A stretch of DNA of 41,644 bases from Prevotella sp. (lineage in GTDB: Bacteria > Bacteroidota > Bacteroidia > Bacteroidales > Bacteroidaceae): positions 1 to 41,644 of the forward strand of contig JAEEPZ010000023.1 of NCBI GenBank assembly GCA_016285055.1. The letters run 5' to 3'. Within the stretch, counting starts at the first letter, position 1; every line of letters begins with the position of its first letter. Below are positions 20,333 through 27,459 of this stretch, in pieces. Position numbers and translations under genes: made by a program. The notes beneath the pieces were generated by a model. The model ran no database searches. It was not told the origin of the DNA and saw only the letters and a program-made list of their open reading frames with translations.

Positions 20333-21394
20333 ATGGAAAAAGAGAAGAAAAAAATCGTTGTGATGGGTGGGAGTTTCAACCCGCCAACGTTAGCACACTA
20401 CAAGTTAATGAAGAATGCCGTGGATGCGCTCGATGCAGACATAGGTTTCTTCGTACCGGTAAGCGACGCTTACTTGAAACGGAAAATGCGGCACAGCCAC
20501 CCGCCTGTTGTCCTGTCTCCAGAGCTGCGCGTCAGGATGCTACAGTCGATGTGTTCCGATGACAGCCGCCTGAAGATATGGGATAAAGAGATGGGCACCA
20601 TTGCTGCCAGTACCATGGAGACTATGCAGGCTATTCAGAAATACTATCCGGATGCCGAACTGTACTTCGTGATGGGAGCCGATAAACTGGACTTGCTGAC
20701 TCACCTGACAGGCAAAAGGGATTTCCTTGACGCTTTCAAGGTGGTGCTCTATTCAAGAGAGAGCGAGACGCTTGATCAGTTGTTGAAGAACAGCGAAGTG
20801 CTTTCAGGCTATCAGGAACAAATAGTCATACTGCCCCAGCCCGACGGAGCAGAAGGCATCAGCTCATCTCTGGCAAGAGAAATGATGCTGAAGGGAGAAT
20901 CCTGTCAGGAGCTGCTTTGTCCTGGAGTATGGGAACTGTTCAAAGGGTTCACATCGAGCGATTTCCCTGATGTCATCAACAGTTTCAAAGGTGAGTATGA
21001 TTTCTTGAGCAACCGATTCCCTTGCCGTGTCCTTTGGGAAGGACTGGAGTATCGCAGTGCTGAAGCTGCCTTTCAGGCTTCCAAGTGTCAGGACGAGAAG
21101 GAACGGAGGGTGTATGCCAGCTGTTCAACCGACAAGGCCATCGGAAAAGGGAAAAAGCAGATACCCTATCCGGGATGGGAAGAGAACCAGCTTGGAATCA
21201 TGGAGTCAATCCTCCGGGCTAAGTTTGAGAAGAATCCTTCTCTGATGCAAAAGTTAGTAGACACAGGCGACCGCGTCTTGCTTAATGGCAACAGCAAGCA
21301 GGAAACATTCTGGGGTATAGACCTGTATAGTTGGATAGGAGAGAATCATTTAGGAAAAATAATTATGAACATAAGAGATAAGGAGACATTATGA
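20333..21394 (+). CDS. NMN/NaMN adenylyltransferase fused to a NADAR domain
   Basis: This 353-residue protein joins two domains. Residues ~1-205 are a nucleotidyltransferase of the NadD type, with GGSFNPPTLAHYKL at 12-25 in place of the usual GxFxPxHxGH and ISSSLAR near 177 for the substrate-binding ISSTxxR motif. This half should make NAD+ or its deamido form from the mononucleotide and ATP. Residues ~216-350 are a NADAR (YbiA-like) domain, starting FKGEYDFLSNRFP, with SAEAAFQASK and WGIDLYSW. NADAR proteins act on ADP-ribose-type N-glycosides, and some reverse ADP-ribosylation of guanine in DNA. It is first in the cluster, behind a promoter with two palindromes, and its stop overlaps the next start. 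GC is lower than in the flanking genes. Confidence 0.82.
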   Translation: MEKEKKKIVVMGGSFNPPTLAHYKLMKNAVDALDADIGFFVPVSDAYLKRKMRHSHPPVVLSPELRVRMLQSMCSDDSRLKIWDKEMGTIAASTMETMQAIQKYYPDAELYFVMGADKLDLLTHLTGKRDFLDAFKVVLYSRESETLDQLLKNSEVLSGYQEQIVILPQPDGAEGISSSLAREMMLKGESCQELLCPGVWELFKGFTSSDFPDVINSFKGEYDFLSNRFPCRVLWEGLEYRSAEAAFQASKCQDEKERRVYASCSTDKAIGKGKKQIPYPGWEENQLGIMESILRAKFEKNPSLMQKLVDTGDRVLLNGNSKQETFWGIDLYSWIGENHLGKIIMNIRDKETL

Positions 21395-21948
21395 TGAAGT
21401 ACGACATTGAAAAAATCAAGGAAATCGCACGGCTGAAACCTGAAACGCCGGTTGTTTATTTCTGGGGCCACACGCCCAATCCCAAAAAGATGACTGCAGC
21501 ATGCTTCAGTCAGTGGTATGACTGCTATTTTGAGGTAGACGGCATACAATACCATACTACCGAACAGTATATGATGGCCAGTAAGGCACGTCTGTTCGGT
21601 GATGAAGAGGTGTTTCGTGAAATCATGGAAGCCGACAGCCCATTTGACTATAAGAAGTTGGGAAGAAAGATACGTGGTTTTGAACAGACACTCTGGGATG
21701 CCAGGAAATATGATATTGTTGTAGAAGGCAACAAGGCTAAGTTTGGGCAAAACCGCGACATCAGGGAGTTTCTGCTTTCTACCGGAGAAGCCCTTTTGGC
21801 CGAAGCCAGCCCATACGACAAGATTTGGGGCATCGGACTGGACAGGGAAACGGCACTGAAAGGTACTGCTGAGCAATGGCAGGGAGAAAATCTGCTGGGC
21901 TGTGCACTGATGGAAGTTCGCGACTGGCTGAGAGAATCGCAGGTATAA
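21391..21948 (+). CDS. NADAR-family (YbiA-like) protein
   Basis: The 185-residue protein is a free-standing NADAR domain. It begins with YFWGHTPNP near residue 23, then FSQWYDCYFEVDGIQYHTTE near 40-58, TTEQYMMASKARLFGD near 56, and ends with WGIGLD and a tryptophan-rich WQGENLLGCALMEVRDWL. The family removes or handles ADP-ribose on small molecules, or on guanine as an antitoxin function. The start codon overlaps the upstream stop as ATGA, so translation is probably coupled to the fusion protein, and the cell thus makes two different NADAR domains from one transcript. Sequence identity between the two is low, so they probably differ in substrate. Confidence 0.87.
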   Translation: MMKYDIEKIKEIARLKPETPVVYFWGHTPNPKKMTAACFSQWYDCYFEVDGIQYHTTEQYMMASKARLFGDEEVFREIMEADSPFDYKKLGRKIRGFEQTLWDARKYDIVVEGNKAKFGQNRDIREFLLSTGEALLAEASPYDKIWGIGLDRETALKGTAEQWQGENLLGCALMEVRDWLRESQV

Positions 21949-22297
21949 TTAGGAAAAATGATTATCCGCAATTACCAGATAGTGTGCACGCCAATATAGA
22001 AGCAAACCGACTCCTCATAAGAATGTATCATGATAGAAACAAGCAAGGCTTGCGGTAACTCAATTCTCCCCCTTGCAAAGGGGGAGTTAGAGGGGGATCC
22101 ATCTGCGCAAAGTTTCATCCCCCCCTGCCCCCCCCCTTTCCAAGGGGGGGGAATAAGTTACTTTGGCGCAGCATGTATTTGTCTGATAATGATTGAGACA
22201 GAACATGATAGCAAAGGCATCCATCGGCTACATGCGGATAATCATTGAGGAAAAAAGTAAGTAATTGATTGAGTGGTAAAACAAAGAAATTGAGATT
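21949..22297. other. Gene-free gap with GC-rich hairpins inside the ADP-ribose cluster
   Basis: The gap holds a reversed TGCGGATAATCAT motif (21958-21970), a ctcccccttgcaaagggggag hairpin (22066-22086) with further C/G-run inverted repeats to about 22151, and a 34-base dispersed repeat (22212-22245). 'atgatagaaac-aagcaaggc' before and 'atgattgagac...agcaaaggc' after the C/G block suggest that the block entered a duplicated sequence. Short open frames translate these repeats and are not called. Confidence 0.6.
22212..22245 (+). repeat. 34-base dispersed repeat with TGCGGATAATCAT, copy 1
   Basis: It matches 28439-28472 (aaggc-tccatc-g-gacatgcggataatcat) at most positions. The 13-base core TGCGGATAATCAT also occurs at 24097-24109, and in reverse at 21958-21970. 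Confidence 0.7.
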
Positions 22298-23098
22298 ATG
22301 TTAGGAAGTATTATTGGTGACATTGTTGGAAGCATATATGAGTTCCACAATATAAAGACGAAAGATTTCCCGTTCTTTTCGGAAAGATGCGGGTATACAG
22401 ATGACAGCATTCTGACGATAGCTACTGCCAAATGGATATTGGAAGGAGGAAGCCAAAGTGACAGTGGCGGGTACTATTTCCGCTATGCATTTAACTATCC
22501 TCATCCTAAAGGCGGGTATGGCGGTGGCTTCGTTAAGTGGGTTCACAGGGCAGAGGATGGCGACTTCTCTCCCTATAACAGCTGTGGGAATGGCAGTGCT
22601 ATGCGTATAGGCCCAGTCGGTTGGGCATATAACACCAAAGAGGATGTTCTTGCCCATGCGAAGTATTCAGCCGAGTCAACACATAACCATCCAGAAGGCA
22701 TCAAAGGTGCTCAGGCTACGGCTCTCTGCATATTATTGGCTCGTCAGGGTGCATCGAAGGATGAGATACGACATGCCATCGAGCAGGAGTTTGGTTACGA
22801 CCTTGCTTTTACCTGCGACGGAATCCGTGACGGCTATGAATGGGGAGGACTTTGCCAGAATACTGTTCCGCAAGCTATCGTTGCATTCCTTGATGGGAAG
22901 GATTTTGAGGATAGCATTCGCAATGCAATTAGTATCGGTGGTGACTCTGATACTCTTGGTTGTATCACCGGCTCTATTGCCGAAGCCTATTATGGCATTC
23001 CGAAAGATCTGTATGCCAAAGGACTTGAATATCTTACTCCCCATTTCAAAAATGTAGTGAAGGAGTTCGAAGAGAAATACGGTAGAAAAGTAATTTGA
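22298..23098 (+). CDS. ADP-ribosylglycohydrolase family protein (DraG-like)
   Basis: The 266-residue enzyme is predicted to remove ADP-ribose from proteins or other substrates with two metal ions. Metal ligands are intact: TDDS at residues 34-37, and GGDSDTLG near 214-221. THNHPEGIKGAQATA near 130 is the usual third conserved block. The length fits a single-domain hydrolase. The start at 22298 follows a repeat-filled gap of about 350 bases, so it may be expressed from the upstream promoter or from one not recognised. It is followed after 50 bases by the Nudix regulator. AT-rich composition sets it apart from flanking housekeeping genes. Confidence 0.9.
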   Translation: MLGSIIGDIVGSIYEFHNIKTKDFPFFSERCGYTDDSILTIATAKWILEGGSQSDSGGYYFRYAFNYPHPKGGYGGGFVKWVHRAEDGDFSPYNSCGNGSAMRIGPVGWAYNTKEDVLAHAKYSAESTHNHPEGIKGAQATALCILLARQGASKDEIRHAIEQEFGYDLAFTCDGIRDGYEWGGLCQNTVPQAIVAFLDGKDFEDSIRNAISIGGDSDTLGCITGSIAEAYYGIPKDLYAKGLEYLTPHFKNVVKEFEEKYGRKVI

Positions 23099-23148
23099 TG
23101 CATCGGTGAATAATCCTAATAGTTAACGGTTTCAATTAAAAACTAGAT

Positions 23149-23856
23149 ATGGAAACGACGAAAGGTGTATATACCTATGAGTATCCTCGTCCGTCGGTGA
23201 CTACGGATTGTGTGATATTTGGCTATGACATGAAGGAAGGCCTGTCTGTGCTTTTGATAGAAAGAGGTATTGAGCCATATAAGGGACGCTGGGCATTCCC
23301 TGGCGGATTCCTGAGAATGGATGAGACAACAGAGGCTGGTGCACTGCGTGAATTGAAGGAAGAGACAGAGTTTGATGTGGAGAAAGGCTTTTTGGAACAA
23401 CTGGGTTGCTTCTCCGATGTAGACCGAGATCCTCGCGGCCGCGTTCTTACCATTGCCTACTATGCATTGGTACAGAAAGGAGCCGTAAAGGGTGGCGACG
23501 ATGCAAGGAAGGCACAGTGGTATCCCATCGGTGAGATTCCCCAGTTGGCCTTTGACCATGAGAAGATTCTACGCACGGCATTGAAGCATCTGAAGGAACA
23601 AATCCACTTTCAGCCAATAGGCTTTGAGCTGTTGCCAGAGACCTTCACAATGCCACAGTTGCAGGCACTTTACGAGGCAATCCTTGAGGTACACTTCGAC
23701 CGTAGGAACTTCGCCAATAAAATGCTGAAATTGGGCGTTCTGGAAGAAACTGGCGACCGTCCGAAAAACGCAGCCCGAACAGTTCCTGTTCAGTACAGGT
23801 TCAACCCTGACAAATACAAGGAGATGAAATCAAAGGGTTTTAGGTTGGAATTTTAA
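23149..23856 (+). CDS. NrtR-like Nudix protein with winged-helix C-terminus
   Basis: This 235-residue protein has a Nudix domain (residues ~18-145) and a NrtR-type winged-helix DNA-binding domain (~155-235). The Nudix box reads G53-x5-E59-x7-R67-E68-x-x-E71-E72, but the usual glycine after EExG is Glu (EETEF). Metal-binding glutamates are thus kept, and pyrophosphatase activity is possible. NrtR proteins sense ADP-ribose-type ligands and repress NAD genes; relatives in Bacteroides control arabinose genes instead. Here the neighbours make an NAD/ADP-ribose role the better guess. The two palindromes at 20247 and 20300 are its likely operators, which is inferred from context. Confidence 0.85.
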   Translation: METTKGVYTYEYPRPSVTTDCVIFGYDMKEGLSVLLIERGIEPYKGRWAFPGGFLRMDETTEAGALRELKEETEFDVEKGFLEQLGCFSDVDRDPRGRVLTIAYYALVQKGAVKGGDDARKAQWYPIGEIPQLAFDHEKILRTALKHLKEQIHFQPIGFELLPETFTMPQLQALYEAILEVHFDRRNFANKMLKLGVLEETGDRPKNAARTVPVQYRFNPDKYKEMKSKGFRLEF

Positions 23857-23945
23857 GAACAGAGACATGGGTAGCAAAGAAAGAACTGAAGGTATGGGTA
23901 AGCTACCGAAGAGCAGACGGGCATGACACGGGAAAGTGTATTATT

Positions 23946-24095
23946 ATGGATAAGGTTGCGTATTTCCTGACTGTATGCATGAGCTTGCTTGCTCTATCTT
24001 GTGGGGATGGCCACAAGGTGGATAGCAGTACTGAGCTGGTCCTACGGACGCTGGCGCTATTGAGCAGCACCGCTTTCAGTACCTTCATCAAGTGA
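23946..24095 (+). CDS. Possible 49-residue lipoprotein-like peptide
   Basis: ATG at 23946 gives MDKVAYFLTVCMSLLALSCG, which looks like a lipoprotein signal with a candidate lipidated cysteine at 19, then a short tail ending STAFSTFIK. No homology is recognised and no clear ribosome binding site is present. It could be a chance frame or the remnant of a longer exported protein at the edge of the ADP-ribose cluster. Confidence 0.25.
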   Translation: MDKVAYFLTVCMSLLALSCGDGHKVDSSTELVLRTLALLSSTAFSTFIK

Positions 24096-24197
24096 TTGCG
24101 GATAATCATTTCACACAAAACAGCATAAAAAAAATAAGAAAGAACAGCATCGAGAAATAAAAATGTCAGAAAATTTGGCAGTCTCGTGACAAAGTGA

Positions 24198-24205
24198 TAC
24201 CTTTG
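24198..24205 (+). promoter_or_regulatory. -7 box for ilvC
   Basis: TACCTTTG followed by C matches TAnnTTTG; an upstream TTTGG about 20 bases away fits a -33 element. Confidence 0.75.
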
Positions 24206-24249
24206 CAGGCTGAAATCAATAAACGCTAAACAATAAACATTCAACAATC

Positions 24250-25299
24250 ATGGCAGAAATGAATTTTGGTGGCGTCATCGAGACTGTGGTCACCAGCAAG
24301 GAGTTCTCTTTGGAGAAAGCACGTGAAGTATTGAAAGACGAGGTCATTGCCGTCATCGGCTATGGCATTCAGGGACCTGGACAGGCTTGCAACCTGCGCG
24401 ACAACGGCTTCAACGTCATCGTCGGACAGCGTGAGGGCAAGACCTACGAGAAGGCCGTTGCCGACGGATGGGTGCCGGGCAAGACACTCTTCAGCATCGA
24501 GGAGGCCGCACAGAAGGGCACCATCCTCTGCATGCTGCTCAGCGACGCTGGCCAGATACAGGTGTGGCCCACCATCAAAAAGCACCTCACACCGGGCAAG
24601 ACGCTCTACTACTCTCACGGCTTCGCTATCAACTGGAGCGACCGCACCGGCGTCGTCCCTCCCACGGACGTAGATGTCATCCTCGTGGCGCCTAAGGGCA
24701 GCGGCACCAGCCTGCGCACCATGTTCTGCGAGGGCCGCGGCCTGAACTGCTCTTACGCCGTCTATCAGGACGCCAGCGGCAAGGCTGAGGAGAAGACCAT
24801 CGCCTTCGGCATCGGCATCGGCGCCGGATACCTGTTTAAGACCACTTTTGAGCGCGAGGCCACCTCTGACCTCACCGGTGAGCGAGGCTCGCTGATGGGC
24901 GCCATTCAGGGCCTGCTGCTGGCTCAGTACGAGGTGCTGCGCGAGCACGGCCACTCTCCTTCGGAGGCTTTCAACGAGACCGTCGAGGAGCTCACCCAGA
25001 GCCTAGGCCCGCTCTTCGGCGCTAAGGGCATGGACTGGATGTATGCCAACTGCTCTACCACTGCACAGCGCGGCGCCCTCGACTGGGCTCCCCGTTTCCA
25101 CGATGCCATCAAGCCCGTCATGGAGTGGCTCTACCTCTCGGTGAAGAGCGGCATAGAGGCGCAGATCAGCATTGACTCGAACTCAAAGCCCGACTACCGT
25201 GCCGGCCTGGAGAAGGAACTGGAGGCCATGCGCAATCAGGAGATGTGGCAGGCAGGCGCCGTCGTCCGCCAGCTTCGCCCCGAGAACAACGCCGACTAA
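24250..25299 (+). CDS. ilvC: Ketol-acid reductoisomerase
   Basis: The 349-residue cytosolic enzyme converts acetolactate and acetohydroxybutyrate to dihydroxy acids in isoleucine/valine synthesis, using NADPH. The nucleotide-binding GYGIQGPGQ is at residues ~36-44 with a GQREG loop after it. SHGFAINW and APKGSGTSLR are family landmarks. The metal-binding helix region (EREATSDLTGERG) is intact. It stands alone without other ilv genes in this window. The stop is followed by repeats and then a bidirectional terminator shared with the convergent GGGtGRT gene. Confidence 0.96.
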   Translation: MAEMNFGGVIETVVTSKEFSLEKAREVLKDEVIAVIGYGIQGPGQACNLRDNGFNVIVGQREGKTYEKAVADGWVPGKTLFSIEEAAQKGTILCMLLSDAGQIQVWPTIKKHLTPGKTLYYSHGFAINWSDRTGVVPPTDVDVILVAPKGSGTSLRTMFCEGRGLNCSYAVYQDASGKAEEKTIAFGIGIGAGYLFKTTFEREATSDLTGERGSLMGAIQGLLLAQYEVLREHGHSPSEAFNETVEELTQSLGPLFGAKGMDWMYANCSTTAQRGALDWAPRFHDAIKPVMEWLYLSVKSGIEAQISIDSNSKPDYRAGLEKELEAMRNQEMWQAGAVVRQLRPENNAD

Positions 25300-25620
25300 C
25301 ACGAAGACTTTTATGGTCTGCGGCGCGACGTAAATATCCGTGTATTGTCTGCGACGCCACTCGGCTCTGCCGCTTGGCTCGTCCAAGAACGCGAATGTCC
25401 GTAAATGACACGCGAATGAACGTTAATTATTATCGGTCATTCGCGTGTCATTCACGGATATTTGCGTGACGCCGTAGGCAAAAAAATCATTCACGGTCAT
25501 TCGCGTGTCATTCACAGATATTCGCGTGACGCCGTAGGCAAAAAACATTCACATGAAAAAGCCCTGACCTCAACGCTCAGCGTTTGGGTCAGGGCTTTTC
25601 ATGTGTATTTCCGTTAAGGA
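25300..25620. other. Intergenic region with ~53-bp direct repeats and shared terminator
   Basis: Two direct copies (25434-25486 and 25494-25546, period 60) carry cggtcattcgcgtgtcattc and end gacgccgtaggcaaaaaa. A partial inverted copy precedes them at about 25391-25422. No gene is seen. Confidence 0.75.
25551..25604. terminator. Bidirectional terminator between ilvC and the GGGtGRT gene
   Basis: Arms acatgaaaaagccctgacc (25551-25569) and ggtcagggcttttcatgt (25587-25604) pair over 18 bases, with an extra small stem (aacgc/gcgtt) in the loop. Runs of T follow on both strands, and genes converge on it. Confidence 0.85.
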
Positions 25621-26634
25621 TTATTTCTTGTTCAGAGCCAGGTCAATCTCCACGGCGATAGAGACGGTAGCCCCCACCATCGGGTTGTTGCCAATGCCGA
25701 GGAAGCCCATCATCTCCACGTGAGCAGGCACTGAGCTGGAGCCGGCAAACTGAGCGTCGCTGTGCATACGGCCCAGCGTGTCGGTCATGCCATAGGAAGC
25801 GGGACCGGCAGCCATGTTGTCGGGGTGCAGCGTGCGGCCTGTGCCACCGCCGGAAGCCACTGAGAAGTAGGGCTTGCCAGCCAGCACGCGCTCCTTCTTG
25901 TACGTTCCGGCAACGGGGTGCTGGAAGCGGGTGGGGTTGGTAGAGTTGCCAGTGATGCTGACATCGACGTTCTCCTTCCACAGGATAGCCACGCCCTCAC
26001 GCACGTCGTCGGCACCGTAGCACTTCACCTTGGCACGGGGACCGTCTGAGTAGGGCACTTCCTTCACCACCTTCACCTCGCCAGTGTAGTAGTCGAACTG
26101 TGTCTGCACATAGGTGAAACCATTGATACGGCTGATGATCATGGCGGCGTCCTTGCCCAGACCGTTCAGGATGACGCGGAGGGGCTTCTGGCGCACCTTG
26201 TTGGCCTTCTCGGCAATCTTGATAGCGCCCTCGGCAGCAGCGAAGCTCTCATGACCAGCGAGGAAGGCGAAGCACTCGGTCTCCTCACGCAGCAGACGGG
26301 CAGCCAGGTTGCCGTGGCCAATACCCACTTTGCGGTCGTCGGCCACTGAGCCGGGGATGCAGAAGCTCTGCAGGCCAATGCCGATAGCCTCGGCAGCCTC
26401 TGCAGCGCTCTTCACGCCCTTCTTGATGGCGATGGCAGCACCGCACACGTAGGCCCACTTGGCGTTCTCGAAGCAGATGCCCTGAGTGTCCTCACACATC
26501 TGATAGGGGTCAACACCTACCTTGTCACAAATCTCGTTGGCCTCTTCAATGCTATTGATGCCGTTCTCTTTCAGAGCAGCCAGCACCTGATTGATGCGAC
26601 GCTCGTAGCTCTCGAATGATACTTTTCTAATCAT
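25621..26634 (-). CDS. GGGtGRT family protein
   Basis: This 337-residue protein belongs to the uncharacterised family named after the motif GGGTGRTLH, here near residues 262-270. The N-terminal third has several cysteines (C36, C47, C54, C64, C92) around CDKVGVDPYQMCEDTQGIC, suggesting metal or Fe-S binding. Other marks are GSVADDRKVGIGHGNLAAR and ITGNSTNPTRFQHPVAGTY. It follows a NifU-like scaffold gene after a 15-base gap, so the two are probably translated from one message. Its function is unknown; a role in Fe-S or cysteine-linked metabolism is only suggested by the partner. Confidence 0.85.
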   Translation of the reverse strand: MIRKVSFESYERRINQVLAALKENGINSIEEANEICDKVGVDPYQMCEDTQGICFENAKWAYVCGAAIAIKKGVKSAAEAAEAIGIGLQSFCIPGSVADDRKVGIGHGNLAARLLREETECFAFLAGHESFAAAEGAIKIAEKANKVRQKPLRVILNGLGKDAAMIISRINGFTYVQTQFDYYTGEVKVVKEVPYSDGPRAKVKCYGADDVREGVAILWKENVDVSITGNSTNPTRFQHPVAGTYKKERVLAGKPYFSVASGGGTGRTLHPDNMAAGPASYGMTDTLGRMHSDAQFAGSSSVPAHVEMMGFLGIGNNPMVGATVSIAVEIDLALNKK

Positions 26635-26649
26635 AATTCGTGTCCTCCT

Positions 26650-27351
26650 TTACTCTTTACGTGGGTCAATAGCTTTCACAACACCCTGCTCGGCCTTTGT
26701 GCGGCCATAGCTGCCCGTGAACTTCTTCACAGCCTCGTTGGCGTCCATGCCGCCCTTGATGGCCTCCATCATCTTGCCCAGGTGAACGTACTCGTAGCCG
26801 CAAACCTGATCGTCCTTGTCGAGGAACTGCTTGGTGATGTAGCCCTCGGTCAGCTCCAGATAGCGAGTGCCCTTGGCCACTGTGCCATAGAGCGTACCCG
26901 TCTGTGAGCGCAGGCCCTTGCCCAGGTCTTCCAGGCCAGCACCGATGACCAAACCGCCCTCAGAGAAAGCGCTCTGCGTGCGACCGTAGACAATCTGCAG
27001 GAACAGCTCGCGCATGGCGGTGTTGATAGCGTCGCACACGAGGTCGGTGTTCAGAGCCTCGAGGATGGTCTTGCCAGGCAGAATCTCGCTGGCCATAGCA
27101 GCACTGTGCGTCATGCCCGTGCAGCCGATGGTCTCAACCAGAGCCTCCTGAATGACGCCGTCCTTCACGTTCAGGCTCAGCTTGCAGGCACCCTGCTGAG
27201 GAGCGCACCAACCAATGCCGTGCGTATAGCCCGAAATGTCCTTGATCTCTTTGGCCTGAATCCACTTGCCCTCTTCGGGAATGGGTGCAGGACCGTGGTT
27301 GGGGCCTTTGGCCACAACGCACATGTTTTCAACTTCCTTTGAATAAATCAT
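26650..27351 (-). CDS. NifU-N-like iron-sulphur cluster scaffold family protein
   Basis: The 233-residue protein resembles the NifU/IscU N-terminal fold. Cysteines are placed at C49 and C56 (GWCAPQQGACKL) and C77 (GCTGMTHSAAM), near where IscU-type ligands occur, with another near 99. It lacks the NifU C-terminal domain. The ATG at 27351 is chosen because the -7 box lies at 27397-27404; an upstream frame start at 27399 would lie before the transcript. It precedes the GGGtGRT gene in an operon. Known IscU-type function is cluster assembly, and the specific role with GGGtGRT is not established. Confidence 0.8.
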   Translation of the reverse strand: MIYSKEVENMCVVAKGPNHGPAPIPEEGKWIQAKEIKDISGYTHGIGWCAPQQGACKLSLNVKDGVIQEALVETIGCTGMTHSAAMASEILPGKTILEALNTDLVCDAINTAMRELFLQIVYGRTQSAFSEGGLVIGAGLEDLGKGLRSQTGTLYGTVAKGTRYLELTEGYITKQFLDKDDQVCGYEYVHLGKMMEAIKGGMDANEAVKKFTGSYGRTKAEQGVVKAIDPRKE

Positions 27352-27396
27352 AATGTTTTTATCTTTGCAAAAATAAAAAGTTTGTTTTCGCGCCTG

Positions 27397-27404
27397 CAAA
27401 GATA
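27397..27404 (-). promoter_or_regulatory. -7 box for the NifU-like/GGGtGRT operon
   Basis: The minus strand reads TATCTTTG followed by CAGG. It is divergent from the menA promoter 44 bases away. Confidence 0.72.
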
Positions 27405-27447
27405 CAACTTTTTTCCGACCGCACCTAATTTTTCTAAAACTATTTTG

Positions 27448-27455
27448 TACCTTTG
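27448..27455 (+). promoter_or_regulatory. -7 box for menA, very close to the start codon
   Basis: TACCTTTG ends only four bases before the ATG at 27460, which implies little or no 5' leader for menA. Confidence 0.65.
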
Positions 27456-27459
27456 CACC

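Larger units (their letters stand above)
23857..24249. other. Intergenic region before ilvC
   Basis: The region contains a possible small lipoprotein frame (23946-24095), one TGCGGATAATCAT motif (24097-24109) and the ilvC promoter (24198-24205). Nothing else recognisable is seen. Confidence 0.6.

Noticed and set aside
22030..22248. 72-residue frame between NADAR and DraG-like genes
   Set aside because: It runs through C/G hairpins and a dispersed repeat and resembles no protein.
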